A stretch of DNA of 64,000 bases, taken from positions 985,001-1,049,000 of the forward strand of contig JAPXFQ010002912.1 of the NCBI GenBank assembly GCA_028564705.1. The letters are read 5' to 3'. Below are positions 35,780 to 47,731 of this stretch, one piece after another. Source of the stretch: Apricaphanius iberus (lineage: Eukaryota; Chordata; Actinopteri; Cyprinodontiformes; Aphaniidae). The notes under the pieces were generated by a model that was not told the origin of the DNA, ran no database searches, and saw only the letters and a list, made by a program, of their open reading frames with translations. The first letter of the stretch is position 1, and each line of letters starts with the position of its first letter. The translations under genes were made by a program, and so were the position numbers.

Positions 35780-35899
35780 AAACAACAACAAAAACGTCAC
35801 GTCTCGTGGACGCGCTCGAACTAACACCACGCGATAGGGATTGACAAGATGGCGAACATTTTAGTAACAGAGTAGTAACAGCCGTGAAGGAGAGCCTCG
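35780..35899 (+). promoter_or_regulatory. usp44: Probable usp44 promoter and non-coding first exon
   Basis: A CpG-containing stretch in AT-rich surroundings carries a YY1 consensus, AAGATGGCG at 35846-35854, in the orientation typical of YY1 motifs at vertebrate start sites. A consensus donor (CTCG|GTAAGC) follows at 35899/35900. The next matching acceptor is at 38584-38585, before the usp44 coding exon. The motif's ATG opens a short frame (35849-35875, MANILVTE) with no relation to the main protein. The exon and its link to usp44 are inferred from position and splice-site quality. Confidence 0.5.
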
Positions 35900-38585
35900 G
35901 TAAGCAGTGTCCCTTAAAAAATAATGCATTATTGTGTTTATGATAACCGTGTTTGAACGCAGCAGGAGGGTTAGATGTAAAGTATTGGGAAACGCTGTTA
36001 ACAGCGGCGCGAATAACGCGTGAGCTTGTTGGAGCCCGGCTGGCTAACGCTAGCTAGCATGCTAGGCTAAAATTAGCAGCTACCTAATCTCTTAATCACA
36101 AATCTGAGAAAATACAATTAATTGGAAATGGGGGGTACAGTAGAGTTTCCGTTTAAATTGGACGATGGTGTTATTTCTCATGCCGTTTGAGTCGATGAGT
36201 TTAGGTTTTACTTTGTAATTATAAAATAAAACTAAATCAGCGGCTCTCTGGTTAGCCTAGGCTAGCTGGCTCATGTTAGCAGTTAGGATGTAGCACTTTT
36301 TGAAACACTAGCGTAATAAAACAAGAGGGGGACTTTAATGGTGTTGTGAACTCTGCTGTTGTATAACGGCCGTCTTCGGCTGGGACGTATTTATTATGCA
36401 TTTATGCAACAATCACGGTTTGTGTTCAGACCAGGCAACCACAAGGACAACCCAGGCAAAGCGCGCTAACTGGCTGATAAATCTTGGCTGGCTCCCTGAA
36501 CAATCACGACTCTGGATGCGCATACATGCGGCTCTCATTTCAATATACGAATAAGTCTAGGTTCGGTGGAAGCTAGAGGTGGACTTACCAAAATTATCCA
36601 TTACATTTTAATATTATTCTTTATATTTATAGTTGATAAGACGGGTAAACACGCCCACTCCAGCACTATAAAAGGTAAACAAGCGCAAGTATCGATCCAA
36701 GTCTTTTTACAGGTGAGTTACATGTAAACTTTTAGTTGGCGTCTGCCAAAGTCGTCTTTGAAAATAAAGTGGATTAACAGGACTACAATGTTGAGTTAAT
36801 TAAAAATCAGCACGTTTGTTAAGAGTAGAAAGTGTGTTTACCCTTTAAAACAATGAATAACTTATGAAACACACTGCGATATTGTTTAAATAAGCATAAT
36901 TAAATCCATAAAATAAAAACAAGTTACATATAAGGTGGACCTTTTACTGCCTTATTAAGAAAACTCAGTTATTAAATCAGTTGGTTCTTTTCATTTTAGT
37001 ATATGGGTAAGTGTACACATAAATTAAAAGATTAGTTGGTTGCTTTAACTCCTTAGGGTGTCTGACCATTTTTAGCATCACTTTGGCTTTCTTGTTTTAA
37101 ATTCCCAAAAAATGTCTACGCATTTGTAATTAGAGGTGTTCTTAGGGGATTTGTTGACATTTACGGTTTGAAGGACTAAAGTTAAACAATGCATAACTAA
37201 AATAAGAATATATCTTTACTTTTTTTTTTAAAGAACATAGTGGAGCGTTTATTACCTCCAACTTTGTTCCATAAAGCATTTAATCTGTAAATTGTATTAA
37301 GGTATTAAATATGTACATTTGCCATTTTATCAACTGTAAAATGCATTATTAGTACATAAACTGGTTTATACATGTGAGTAAAGTATCTTTGTTTTCATGA
37401 GGTAATTCCCAGAGTTTGTCTTTTCATTTTTCCCTCCTAAATAACTGAACAAAAGTTGTTTTTGGAAATGTATCCTGAAAGGAAACTACCAAATCCGAAG
37501 TAAAGTGAAATGATCCAACATGGACTCAGAATAAAAGCTTAGGGAACTTCGCAGCTATAGTCGGAGTGTTTCACCTCCTGCTTTTTCTCTATGATTGGGC
37601 ACAAATCGTCTGAATAAATTCCTGATGAGAGAGAAAAAACAACTATTGGATTATTTGTGGTCCTTATTGTTTTAAAACTGAAAGAAATACAAATCCATGC
37701 AGCTCTATTGCTGTTGGTGCCCTCACTGAGCTCTGAGAGTTTGTATTTCTACTACTATTTATAGAGAAGGTTTAGGTTAATATTTCACATCTAAGTTTAA
37801 CTGGCTATTTTAGGTATGGGGCAGTTATTAGCGCCAAAGTATGCACAATTGTTTTGCATCAACTGAGAAGTTTCTCATACATTTACTTTAAACCCAAATT
37901 TGTCAGGAGTATGGATAGTTTTGTGTTTGTGTTTGGAGCTTAGAGTAAAGCAGTACCAACTGTTCCCCACCGATTGGACACCACTGGTCAGTTGATTAAA
38001 ACAAAAGCTAATACATTACATGAGAAGATCAAGATAGTACGACGCTTAAAAGAAAAAGAATCTCTCTCTGTACAAGAATAAAAGGGTTTTAAGATACGTT
38101 TGGCCATGCCTGTTATGCTTCTGTTAGGAGCAGAACAATACAAAAGTGTTTCTGATTGCTGCAATATCAATGCAATATTTCAGCGTCACTAGAAATAATT
38201 GATTTTCATTTTTAGATTAAAGCCACCAGGAGAAAGATATTTTGTTTGCAATGGTTTTCATGCTAGTCCAGGCCTCTACACCATTTGAAATGCAGAAGTT
38301 TTCTAAATTGTTTGACGGAAATGTTATTTTCCTTCATTAAAGTCTGATGTTTAGCCCATCAGTGTTGAACAATTTCGTCAGTGTCTTGAAAATTGTCCTG
38401 TAAGCAAAAAGTGTTTCTGAAAAGTTGGTTTATTTTTAAAGCGCACCGCTGTAGAGAGATGTCAGGGTTCGTCTGCCACCTGTCAGCTACACAGTTGAGC
38501 TTTGGACCTGTCAGCAGAGATTAAGATATAAGATCATCCTTTTTTTCCCCTCCCCTCTGATTATAATAATCTCTTTCCTTTCCAG
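35900..38585 (+). other. usp44: Probable usp44 5' UTR intron
   Basis: No exon or clear transposon was seen. GCTAGC-rich sequence occurs near 36040-36080. The acceptor at its end follows a pyrimidine tract (CTCTTTCCTTTCCAG). Confidence 0.45.
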
Positions 38586-38596
38586 AAACCACAACC

Positions 38597-38661
38597 ATGT
38601 CCTGAGATGTTCCCATTTCTCAGCTCACTGTGGTTACCGTGGTAATATGAAGCTGGTCTGA
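38597..38661 (+). promoter_or_regulatory. usp44: Three tandem uORFs in the usp44 leader
   Basis: Downstream of the acceptor, three short upstream ORFs stand in a row before the main ATG at 38760: 38597-38605 (2 codons), 38607-38645 (12 codons, MFPFLSSLWLPW) and 38647-38661 (4 codons), each with its own stop. The main ATG has G at -3 and G at +4, a strong context. Such an array would be expected to lower translation and to permit control through reinitiation; that effect is inferred. Confidence 0.7.
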
Positions 38662-38759
38662 AAGAAACACGTGCAAACCTCTGCCTGGCACGCAAACGCA
38701 CCCCCACAGTCGGGCGTTGACGGTCGCAGGTGTCCCCGCTCGGCCGGCGGGCCTGTGTG

Positions 38760-41700
38760 ATGGACAGGTGTAAGCATGTGGGGCGGCTGCGCCTTGCCCC
38801 AGACCACTCCATCCTCAACCCTCAGAAGTGGCACTGCGTGGACTGCAACACCACCGAGTCTGTTTGGGCCTGCCTGGGCTGCGCACACGTGGCCTGCGGT
38901 CGCTACATCGAGGAGCATGCCCTCCAGCACTTCCAGCAGCAGCGCCACCCGCTGGCGATGGAGGTCAACGAGCTGTACGTCTTCTGCTACCTTTGCGACG
39001 ACTACGTGCTGAACGACAACGCCACCGGAGACCTCAAGCTGCTTCGTAGCACGCTCAGCGCCATCCAGAGCCAGCGCTATGAGGTCACGACCCGCAGCGG
39101 GCGCACGCTGCGCTCCGCCAGCGTGGCGCCCGATGCCCTCATACCGTGCGGCGCCAGCGAGCTGCAGCTGAGGGACGAGGACCGAATGTTTACTGCCCTC
39201 TGGCATCGCCGCAGGGCCCTCATCGGACGCATCTTCCGCCTTTGGTTCGGGCTGACAGAGTGCGGAAAAAGGAGGGAGGAAGAGGAGAGGAAGAGGGAGC
39301 AGGAGGAGGAGCAGAAACGGGAGGCCAGGGAGAGAAGGCGGGCGCTGAAGAGGCAGCTGCAGGAGGAACTGGAGAACGCTCCCCTCAGGAAGAGCAGACG
39401 CTTGCGTAGGAAAAGCCAGAGAGTCGTGGATGCAACAATCAAGCAGACGGTTCGAAAGGGTCGCAAAAAGACAAAAACTCAGGTGGCCCCATCTCAAGGT
39501 CGCAGGTCACGGACTCGAACTCCTGCCGCTGTTGCTCCTAAGAAAGCCAGACGGACGAAGAAGTCCCAGCCTGGCCCCAAATCCCAGAGACGTTCCTCTT
39601 TCACCAAATCGAAGCCCAGAACGCCGTCAACCAACAGGCGCACGGCCCAAACTCCAGTCCGCCGTAGGCAGAGCACCAAGCAGGATGGCTCGCCCTTCAA
39701 ACGGCGTCCCACGGTCACTCCTGGAGTGACGGGCCTGAGGAATCTGGGGAACACCTGCTATATGAACTCCATCCTGCAGGTGCTGAGCCATCTGCACGTT
39801 TTCAGGGAGTGCTTCCTGCGTCTGGACCTGACCCAGGCTCTGGAGCTGCTGGCCTCTGCCGTCCATGGCCAGCTCACGGTGAAGACCACGTCGCAGTTTC
39901 CCCTCCCTCAAAGGAAGGGACTGCAGTCGACCTCAGGGCTGAGCGGCGGGGCGTCGCGGGGCCGCAGCATGGAGCTGATCCAGCCCAAAGAGCCCAGCTC
40001 CAAGCACATCTCTCTCTGCCACGAGCTGCACACGCTGTTCCAGGTCATGTGGTCCGGCAAGTGGGCGCTGGTCTCGCCTTTTGCCATGCTCCACTCGGTG
40101 TGGCAGCTGATCCCGGCGTTTCGGGGCTACGCCCAGCAGGACGCTCAGGAGTTCCTGTGCGAGCTGCTGGACAAGGTGCAGCAGGAGCTGGAGAGCACCG
40201 GGAAGCACACCAACACGGCAGGGGTCCCACAGAAACGGCTCATCAAGCAGGTTCTGAGCGTGGTCAACACCATCTTCCACGGCCAGCTTCTCAGTCAGGT
40301 ACGAGTCGAACACACACACCTTTTACCCCCAGCAGTTTGACAAACTTCTCCACCTGTTTTTATTTCTTTTTCTTTGACTCAAGTTATTCGGAGAAATGAG
40401 CCATTATTAATCAGGTGAAGGTTCTTTTGATACGTCTCTTAGGTTTCTTTGATAGTGGCAGCATCATGCTGTATCATTCCTTGGACAGCAACATGTATGG
40501 CCAGAGCTACAGTTGGTGTGTTTACATGCAGTAAGAGAAATTCGTATTATTGCCTTAATCCGACCCAAATAATGTGATTGGGAAATCTGATTTCTCTGCA
40601 TATAAAGGTCCATCAGGAGAAGCTTTTAGCAGCCTGCGTGCGAGTGTAAACATACTTATAAAATGTTCTTCATTGCGGCGTTATTGTCGTCCGTCTCTTC
40701 GCTCATTGCATACATCCTGCTTTTAATCCATCTGCTTCACCGCCTTTAGCATTTCTTTACTATCTGTCGGATTCTACTCTAACGGGAGAATTTCAACGCG
40801 AGAAGGCGGATGTCACCACCTGGCGTCAAAGAGTCGAACGCACTTCATTCAAATAATTAGCTTTTCTGAGTGACATGTAAACTAAACCACGACTCAACTC
40901 AGGCAAAGCCATTAGTCCGAATACTGCCAAAAGCTCGATTTAGGATGTGCATATAGATGTACTGAGTGACTAGGATCAAAGCATACTCGTGTGTTAGAAT
41001 GGCCCTGTCAAAGTCTAGATCTAAATCAGAAATGAGGCTTGACCTGGAAACTGATGTCCACAGATACACGACATTCAGTCTGACTGACTATTTGGGCAAA
41101 GATCTCAGTGTCTTAACATGAAAAATTCCATGGCTGAATGGAAATGTTTGTCTGCCCATCACATAAAATCTCAGGTTTATGGTTTTAACATGACTGAAGG
41201 AAGAGGATCAGCACTTAAGACTAGTTTATACTTTGACTACGAGTTTTTTTTTCCCTTTATACTTCTCTGTTGCCTGGAGAGCCTTTCAAAGCAGTTCACC
41301 GCCAGGCCAGCAGGGGCCCAAAGCGCTTTTCTGCCCCCGTTGCAGTCACGTCTCTGACTAGTCAGTGTTATTCACTTATTTTTTATCTAAAAACCTTCAC
41401 TTTAACATCTGCCTCTTCCAGCACTAAATTATTGTCTTAGTCATGACGTCCTATCTGCTGCTGCAGCTAGACGTGTAAATGCTGGCGCTGTTGATCAGCC
41501 AACAGGAAGCTGCGTGTTAGATTTCAACTGACATTTTGAACAATTTGGCACGTCTTCGCTCCCCAGCTGACGGGGACGTTTAATCCAGGCTTCACTAGGA
41601 GTTCCTGCTACTGCGATCAGTCTGCGTCGGCAGTCATATACCTGTATGGGGAAGACGTGCGTCCTCTCATGCCGATTCATGCCTACAGGTGACGTGCCTG

Positions 41701-44700
41701 GCTTGCAGCCATCGCTCCAACACCGTGGAGCCTTTCTGGGATTTATCCCTGGAGTTCCCCGAGCGCTATCACAGCAACAGCAGGGAGTCGGCTGCTCAGG
41801 CCTCCTGCCATTTGACGGAGATGCTGGCCAAGTTTACAGAAACAGAAGCCCTGGAGGGAAACATCTACGCCTGCGACCAGTGCAACGGTGAGCAAGACAT
41901 ATCTGTCACGCAGCTTAAACGCTCGGCTGAATGCTAGTAGTGCGATTAAAAAAGTTCTACTTTACCTTCCTCCAGCAGCGGCCAGACGACGGACGTGCTC
42001 CAAGACAGTCATCCTGACTGAAGCACAGAAACAGCTGATGGTCTACAAACTGCCTCAGGTCCTCAGGCTCCACCTCAAACGCTTCAGGTAAGATCACGGG
42101 TCACGGTAGCCGGCTTGTCCGCCTCTGTAAAACGGCAGCAGTTAGACTCGCTGTGAACTTCTCTCTTTCTGGTTCTCCGTCTGACCCTCAGGTGGTCCGG
42201 GCGGAACCACCGGGAGAAGATCGGAGTCCACGTCAGCTTCGACCAGCTCCTGAACATGGAGCCCTACTGCTGTAGAGAATCCTCGCCCAAAGGCCTGCCC
42301 TGCTCCAATCCCAGCAGCCCCAGCTCCGCAGGGTCACCACGTCCAAAGCACTTCCTTTATGAGCTCTCTGCTGTAGTGATGCATCATGGGAAGGGCTTTG
42401 GGTCAGGCCACTACACTGCCTACTGCTACAACACAGAAGGAGGTGAGAGGAAATGTGGTCCAGTTCTAGTTCTGCATGTAGGAGCTGTTGCTTCGCCCAC
42501 AAACCTGATCTGTCTGACCTCCCCAGCCTTTCTGTAGCAGCCTGAAAATTATACATTCATTTGAATCAGGTGGGCCTCGAACAAACTTTAAAGAGTAACT
42601 CAACACCCCACCAGAGTATAACCCCGCCCACATTTATTTTTGAAAAACGGCTCAAAAGAAGGTGTTGCCTGGCGGACCAGGAAATACGCGGGGGGAATAC
42701 TGGCTCGGCGTGGTCTGGGCTGTGACTGACTCTCAGGCAGCAGCGCAGAGTCACAGACGGCCAGAATGGCGGAGAGATCCACAGCAACGCGAGCTCCTTT
42801 GCCTCAAAGGGAAACAATCTGTAGGTTGAGTTTTTCTCCAGTTCTGTGGAGTAACTGAGTGGCTCTGAGTCATATCATTTCGGGCCGATGTTTTTTGTTC
42901 TCAGCAGCAGGTGCCGAACCTGTAGCGGCATCACAGCATAGAATGAGCGCCGTCTCGGAATGGTACATTGTTGTTACCAAATATAATGCTAAATATCGAT
43001 TAGCTTGATAATAATTTCGTGTGATTCTGCCTCGACAGGCGCACCTGCAGCCACTGTACGTCATCGTCTGCAGCAGAAAATGTGTTGCAGAGAGATGTAT
43101 AAAGTATCTAAGCATGACGAGAAAATCATTCTGGAATGTGCAAAAAAAAAAAAAAGAAACACCATCACAATTATTCCATTAAAAACGAACTCTTAGCCCA
43201 GATTTTATTTTCCATTCAATGATGTTAGTTATCCTTTATCATTACGTTTATCATAGGTAATGAGAAAATGTCAGTAAGTAGGGGTAACCATTTGCATAAC
43301 GGAGCACTGAAGTTTTGTTTTGCAAGCAGTTCAAGAAAAGTAACTACAATACAAACGCTACGCTAAAGAACTAACTAAATACTATGCTAATGATAACTTG
43401 CTAACCTGAAAATCAATGTAAAAAAAACAATGTAAAACGCTCGCTCACTATTCCAACTCGCTACAGGGCGTATGCGAGACTTGACTGCTTTTATACCCCA
43501 GCGGCAGAGCGACGGACGTCACACACCACCAAATCACGTCACACAAACTTCTGAGCAAATGGGGAGGACAGGAATGAAATTCAAATGTAGTGCAACCGAA
43601 AATGCACAGATGGCGCCACACAGACAGTTTTAGGCTCAAAAGTGAGATTTTATCTAATTTGCACTCAAATGTCAAAAAAGGGACCAGGACATGTAGAGAG
43701 AACTATAAGAAGCATATTTATGCAGTTTATAAGCTACAAAAAGTTGATTTGGTGTTTAGTTGTCCTTTACGTACTAGTCCTCCTCCAACACACCTGATTC
43801 ACATTAGCAGGCCAGAAGGGCACGCCTGATCTAAGACGTGCAGGAAAGTCCAAATGAGTATGTGCCACTGAGGATAAGCTATTTTGTTAAGGGTGTTATT
43901 TTTTTTTTAAGTACAATGAGACACCTGCAAATAATTCAGGACCAGTATAAGCAGAAATTGGCTTATTAATACACGTGGATCTAAATTAAAGCAATAAAGT
44001 ATCTCTTCAATATTGAATTTCAACAAACATAGTTATCTATCGTCATTTTAGAGCAGAAAAACGTCAACCCTGTGGGGGGACTGTTCTTACAAAAGGCCCA
44101 GAATTTCATGCTACGTCTTCTTGGCCTAAAATCTGCTAACGGCAACATCACAGCACACACTGCGTTTTACTCACCCCAGACAAGTTTGGAGCCGCTCGGA
44201 GTCCGTGCCTGATTAAAAGTAATATGAACAACATTAGGGAACTCATCCAAGAATGCAAAATCCTCTAAGCAAAAAGAAAGAGGAGACAGCATTTAATAAC
44301 ATAAAAGGATTTGTTTGAAAGATTCACCTCTAATTATCATGTTTTGTTTTCCAACTGGATGTCAGAAGATACAACCATAGCATATTTCCTACCTGCTTCC
44401 ACACACCTGCATCAAATGAAGGCTCATTAGCAGGCCTCTGCAGAGCTTTATGACCTGTTGTGGACACCTAGAGGAAAGTGTTGATATAGCAGCTTAAAAG
44501 GTGAAACTAATATTTGATATAAAGTCATTTCATGCCAAGCCACCACACAAAGACGGACCCAGGACTTGAGGTTCAAATGTCATATTCTAGTTAATGGTAG
44601 AGCAGCGCCGATGCTTCTGCGCAATAATAATCTAGCTCAATGAGCGAAACCCCGTATTGGTGTCTGTATCGCTTTAAGAAATAGTCACGTCACCAATACA

Positions 44701-45855
44701 GCTGCTGTGTCAACACTGAAGCATCAAACTGCGTTTAAAAGCAGGAGCGTCTCCAGCAGCGATACTTCTCTGCCAGAAGTACATCTTTTTAATCAAACTT
44801 TTTTCCGGAAGGTCACTTTAACATCACAGAACCTGAAAGAAAGCGCAATGTTTCTGTCGTGTGGGATAATTTTACTGTTATATCGGCAAATTCTCCTGTC
44901 ACTGCAGTTCCGCACCCCATCCGTCACTTGCAAGCCTGTTTTTATTTCCAAAGCTGAAGAGATTGCTTCTAAAAAAACATCTTCTCCAAGGCCTTTGCAT
45001 TTAGGCAATTCTAATAATAATAAAAAAATACACTACCTCAAAGTCAATCCTTAAGCATCACCGTCAGTTTCATTTTTTCACATGCTGTGACACCCATTCA
45101 CATTATTTGTTATGACATATTTTAAATATACAATATTTTTAACTTGGGTTAAAATATTAGGAATCGTCATCAAATTAAAAATAATAATTAACAACCCTGA
45201 GCATCCTCTTCATGAGCCTACCCTACAGCAACAGAGTATCTTCAGTCGGAGGCTTCTTCAGTTTAGCTGCAACACAGACCGCTACAGGAAATCCTTTCTC
45301 CCCACAGCCATCATGGTCTACAACTCCTTCAAAAATTAATTAGCAATGAGCTACAACACTTAAGTTCCCTCTGGGATCAATAAAGTATTTTTAATTGTAT
45401 GCATTGTACAGTATGGAATATAATGGTTGCATGTAATGAGTCTATATCTTATATTAGTTTCACCTTTTAAGTTGAAGTACTGAAATAAATGAACTTTTGC
45501 ATGGTATTCTAATTGTTGAGTTTCACCTGTAACTTTTTCCCCTCCAACTTTAGATGTGGTTCCATCTGGTTTTTATGCTCTTTAGGTTTTATTTCCCTCT
45601 TTATCCTGAACATTGCAGATTTTTAAGCCTCATGTTGTACCTTTAAACATATGTCTAAGCAGTTTTATCGTGGAAAAAGTAATACAGAAGCCGCCTTATA
45701 CGTAACAGAGTCCTTCTCCTCCTCCTCCAGGCTTCTGGGTTCACTGTAATGACTCTAAGCTGAATGTGTGCTCGGTGGACGAGGTCTGTCGGGCTCAGGC
45801 CTACATCCTCTTCTACACACAGCGAGTAACTCAGGACAAAGACCGGCCACTATAG
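38760..45855 (+). CDS. usp44: ubiquitin carboxyl-terminal hydrolase 44
   Basis: USP44 is a nuclear cysteine protease that removes ubiquitin, known for the mitotic spindle checkpoint and for histone H2B. Exons: 38760-40298, 41689-41887, 41979-42087, 42192-42442, 45731-45855 (TAG); 740 residues, GT-AG introns, phases closed. Residues 1-100 form the UBP zinc finger (C4/H6, C26/C29, C38/C41, C46/H53/H63). Residues 170-205 are a charged, helix-prone stretch and 210-317 a very basic linker. The USP domain starts near 320: catalytic Cys333 in [10 protein letters not shown], His689 in [11 protein letters not shown], Asp707 in WVHCNDSK, with two zinc-knuckle CxxC pairs (CLAC, CDQC). The ATG at 38760 matches the family start, MDRCKHVG. 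The third exon has a NAGNAG acceptor (41973-41978); the downstream choice fits family length. USP49 is the close paralogue, but [25 protein letters not shown] and the synteny point to usp44. Confidence 0.95.
40440..41150 (+). mobile_element. Tc1-like remnant split by a MITE, in a usp44 intron
   Basis: GTGGCAGCATCATGCTGTATC at about 40456 and GGATCAAAGCATACTCGTGTGTTAGAATGGCCCTGTCAAAGTC at about 40972 are consecutive parts of the same kind of Tc1 transposase gene; the second reads [12 protein letters not shown]. Between them (about 40515-40965) lies a unit starting TGTTTACATGCAGTAAG and ending in inverted-like sequence (GGATGTGCATATAGATGTAC). That unit has the look of a MITE inserted in the older element. 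Edges approximate. Confidence 0.5.
42443..45730 (+). other. usp44: Last usp44 intron
   Basis: Separates the exon with catalytic His689 from that with Asp707. The first part (42580-43260) has repeat-like sequence (AGAGTAACTCAACACCCC, ATAACCCCGCCCAC). The middle holds a 15-A run near 43141 and TCCTCCAACACACCTGATTC near 43780, a dispersed-repeat fragment. A LINE 3' end lies at 45190-45400. The 115-codon open frame at 44707-45054 has no recognisable domain. The intron ends in CTCCTCCTCCAG. Confidence 0.6.
45190..45400 (+). mobile_element. LINE 3' end, forward orientation
   Basis: Reads ACAGCAACAGAGTATCTTCAGTCGGAGGCTTCTTCAG, AACACAGACCGCTACAGGAAATCCTTTCTCCCCACAGCCATCATGGTCTACAACTCC, then a stop and CCCTCTGGGATCAATAAAGTATTTTT. 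The translation ([23 protein letters not shown]) is the C-terminal end of an L2/CR1-like LINE ORF, and the tail is the usual short 3' end. It is inside the usp44 intron in the sense direction and brings an AATAAA. Confidence 0.7.
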
Positions 45856-46905
45856 GACCAGGACCTTTCTCTCCACTGTATCCCGACCACTCAGCAAGAT
45901 GCCACACCTGTCGCTCTTTTTCCAGTATTTCTGATAAAACACAGGATCATGGGGTTCTATTTTTCTACATTTGGAAGAAAAAAGAAAGAAAGAGGAAGAT
46001 CTCCTTTTGTAAAACCCGGTTCTGCTTTGTGAACTTGTTGTATATGGTGTTTATATATGTAGGTATTTTAAAAGATGTTGTGTTTATGTACATTTGTATT
46101 TTATAAAGAAGAGAGTATTAGCCAAGGTTTGTCTCCGTAGCAGGTGGCTTGTTGATTGTAAATGTTTTATCAGCTGAAATGTTTCTCAGTCACTTTAGAT
46201 CGTTGAACTGGATGTAGGTTAAACACGTCAGTCGAGATGAAATTGGGATGACATTTGGGTCCTTTTTCCTGCCAGAAATGCACTAGTTTCTACAGTTTTT
46301 AACTCTTCTTTTACACAAACAACGGTTGTTTAAAACATGTAAACATACAGGACAGGAAGTTTGGGTTTTGCTCTGGTGCAACCAAAGCCTAGGATGAAAA
46401 ATCTGGAGGAAACTTTCCAAAGGGATGACCTGGAGCGTTGCGCTGCCGGAATGTAAACGCTTTACGAGGAACATCCCCAACCAGACATTAGAAAAGTGCC
46501 CTTTAATCGTCAAAGTATTTTTATAGTTTCTACAAATTCAGCAGCACTGCGAACGACACAAACCAGCATTTAGGTTATGAATGTATTTTTATACAATCTT
46601 CAGAGGTTTTAAACACGACCAATCAACTGTTAAAGTTTTTATACGACCCCCTTGTTCAACACCAGCAGCTGTTTTTACAAAGATTTTAACTGTACGAGTT
46701 TTGTTGTTCATTAGAGAAGAATCACAGCACACTTCATGTTTTCTTTTCGCGGTTTGTTTTCCGGTATTTTGGTTACTAGTTCACGGTGTGTTTGTGTTTT
46801 ATGAGTGTGTGTAAATTTTATGGAAGTTATGCTATGCAAATTGTTACCTCAATTTTTATTTTCTAGAAAAAATTACCTCAATAAATGAGATTATTTTTTT
46901 CATTT
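45856..46905 (+). other. usp44: usp44 3' UTR with polyadenylation signal
   Basis: From the TAG at 45853-45855 the transcript probably runs to just beyond AATAAA at 46880-46885. The open frames at 45768-46106, 46283-46513 and 46581-46814 are out of frame or antisense and have no family signature. Confidence 0.65.
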
Positions 46906-47139
46906 TTCTATAAAGATAATGAAGTTTTGGTCTTTTTTTTAATGAATCTAGAGTATGTGATAGTTTTAAGTAAAGTCAAAAGATTATTTTATTAGTCTTC
47001 AAAACTACTTGCATATAGATTATTTTTACTAACGTAGTTTCAAGTAGAGCACTCCATTAAAAACCAGACGCTAAGTCTGGCTGTAAAGTACATTACTATA
47101 TAAATATAATTTTACCAGCAATTAAATTAATGCAATTAA

Positions 47140-47610
47140 AATCCGAAATGTTGCAATAAGAGTTCTGATGAATGTTAAGAGAGATCACATTTCTCTTGTT
47201 TTACCTTCTCTTCTTTGGCTCCCTGCTAAATCCAGAGGATCCGGAATAGATCCTCCTCCTTACTTATAAAGCCCTTAATAATAAACTTCTATCGTACATC
47301 AGATATCTGATTGTTCCATATGTTCCTATCAGAGCACTTCGTTCTCAGACCGCAAGTTAGCTGGTAGTTCCTAGGATTTCTAAAAGTAGAATGGGAGGCA
47401 GATCTTTAGTTATCAGGTTCCCCTCCTGTGGAACCAGCTCCCAGTTTGAGTCCATGAGGCAGATACTCTATTTTTAAGACTAGGCTTAAAAACTTCTTTT
47501 TTTAAAAAGCATATTGTCAAAAATAGCTACATTTTAACAGGTTGTTGGATAAGTGGTAGAGTTGGAGAGAGGTAGTAGCTGACAGCGTATAAGATGGTTG
47601 AGGAAATGTA
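47140..47610 (+). mobile_element. LINE fragment between usp44 and metap2
   Basis: Decayed C-terminal part of a fish non-LTR retrotransposon ORF: TTTGGCTCCCTGCTAAATCCAG, TTACTTATAAAGCCCTTAATAA, TATGTTCCTATCAGAGC, CGTTCTCAGACCGC, GTGGAACCAGCTCCCAG, GGCAGATACTCTATTTTTAAGACTAGGCTTAAAAACTTC. All of these are typical, in this order, of a reverse-transcriptase tail. No frame is open. Confidence 0.6.
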
Positions 47611-47731
47611 GTCCAGACCGATGTTCTGGTTTTTTTGCCTCTCATTCTAACGGGCTAGGTTCTCTTGAGCTATCTCTGTAGTTACGTTGCTATCATGGTT
47701 GCTATAGGCTTATGCAGAGTAGAGAGGGCTT

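Noticed and set aside
38634..39497. 287-codon minus-strand open frame
   Set aside because: Lies fully antisense to the first usp44 coding exon. It is open because that exon is GC-rich with biased third positions; its translation is Leu/Ala-rich and lacks any family signature.
39809..40399. 196-codon plus-strand frame overlapping usp44
   Set aside because: Out of frame with the conserved USP domain encoded at the same bases; a shadow frame.
44707..45054. 115-codon frame in the last usp44 intron
   Set aside because: Not in phase with usp44 splicing and not similar to any USP sequence; the join 42442 to 45731 already restores the conserved [13 protein letters not shown] segment.
38760..45855. 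Calling the deubiquitinase usp49
   Set aside because: The N-terminus is partly USP49-like, but the SGLSGGAS and MELIQPKEP segments, the TALWHRRR segment and the linkage to ntn4 and metap2 favour usp44.
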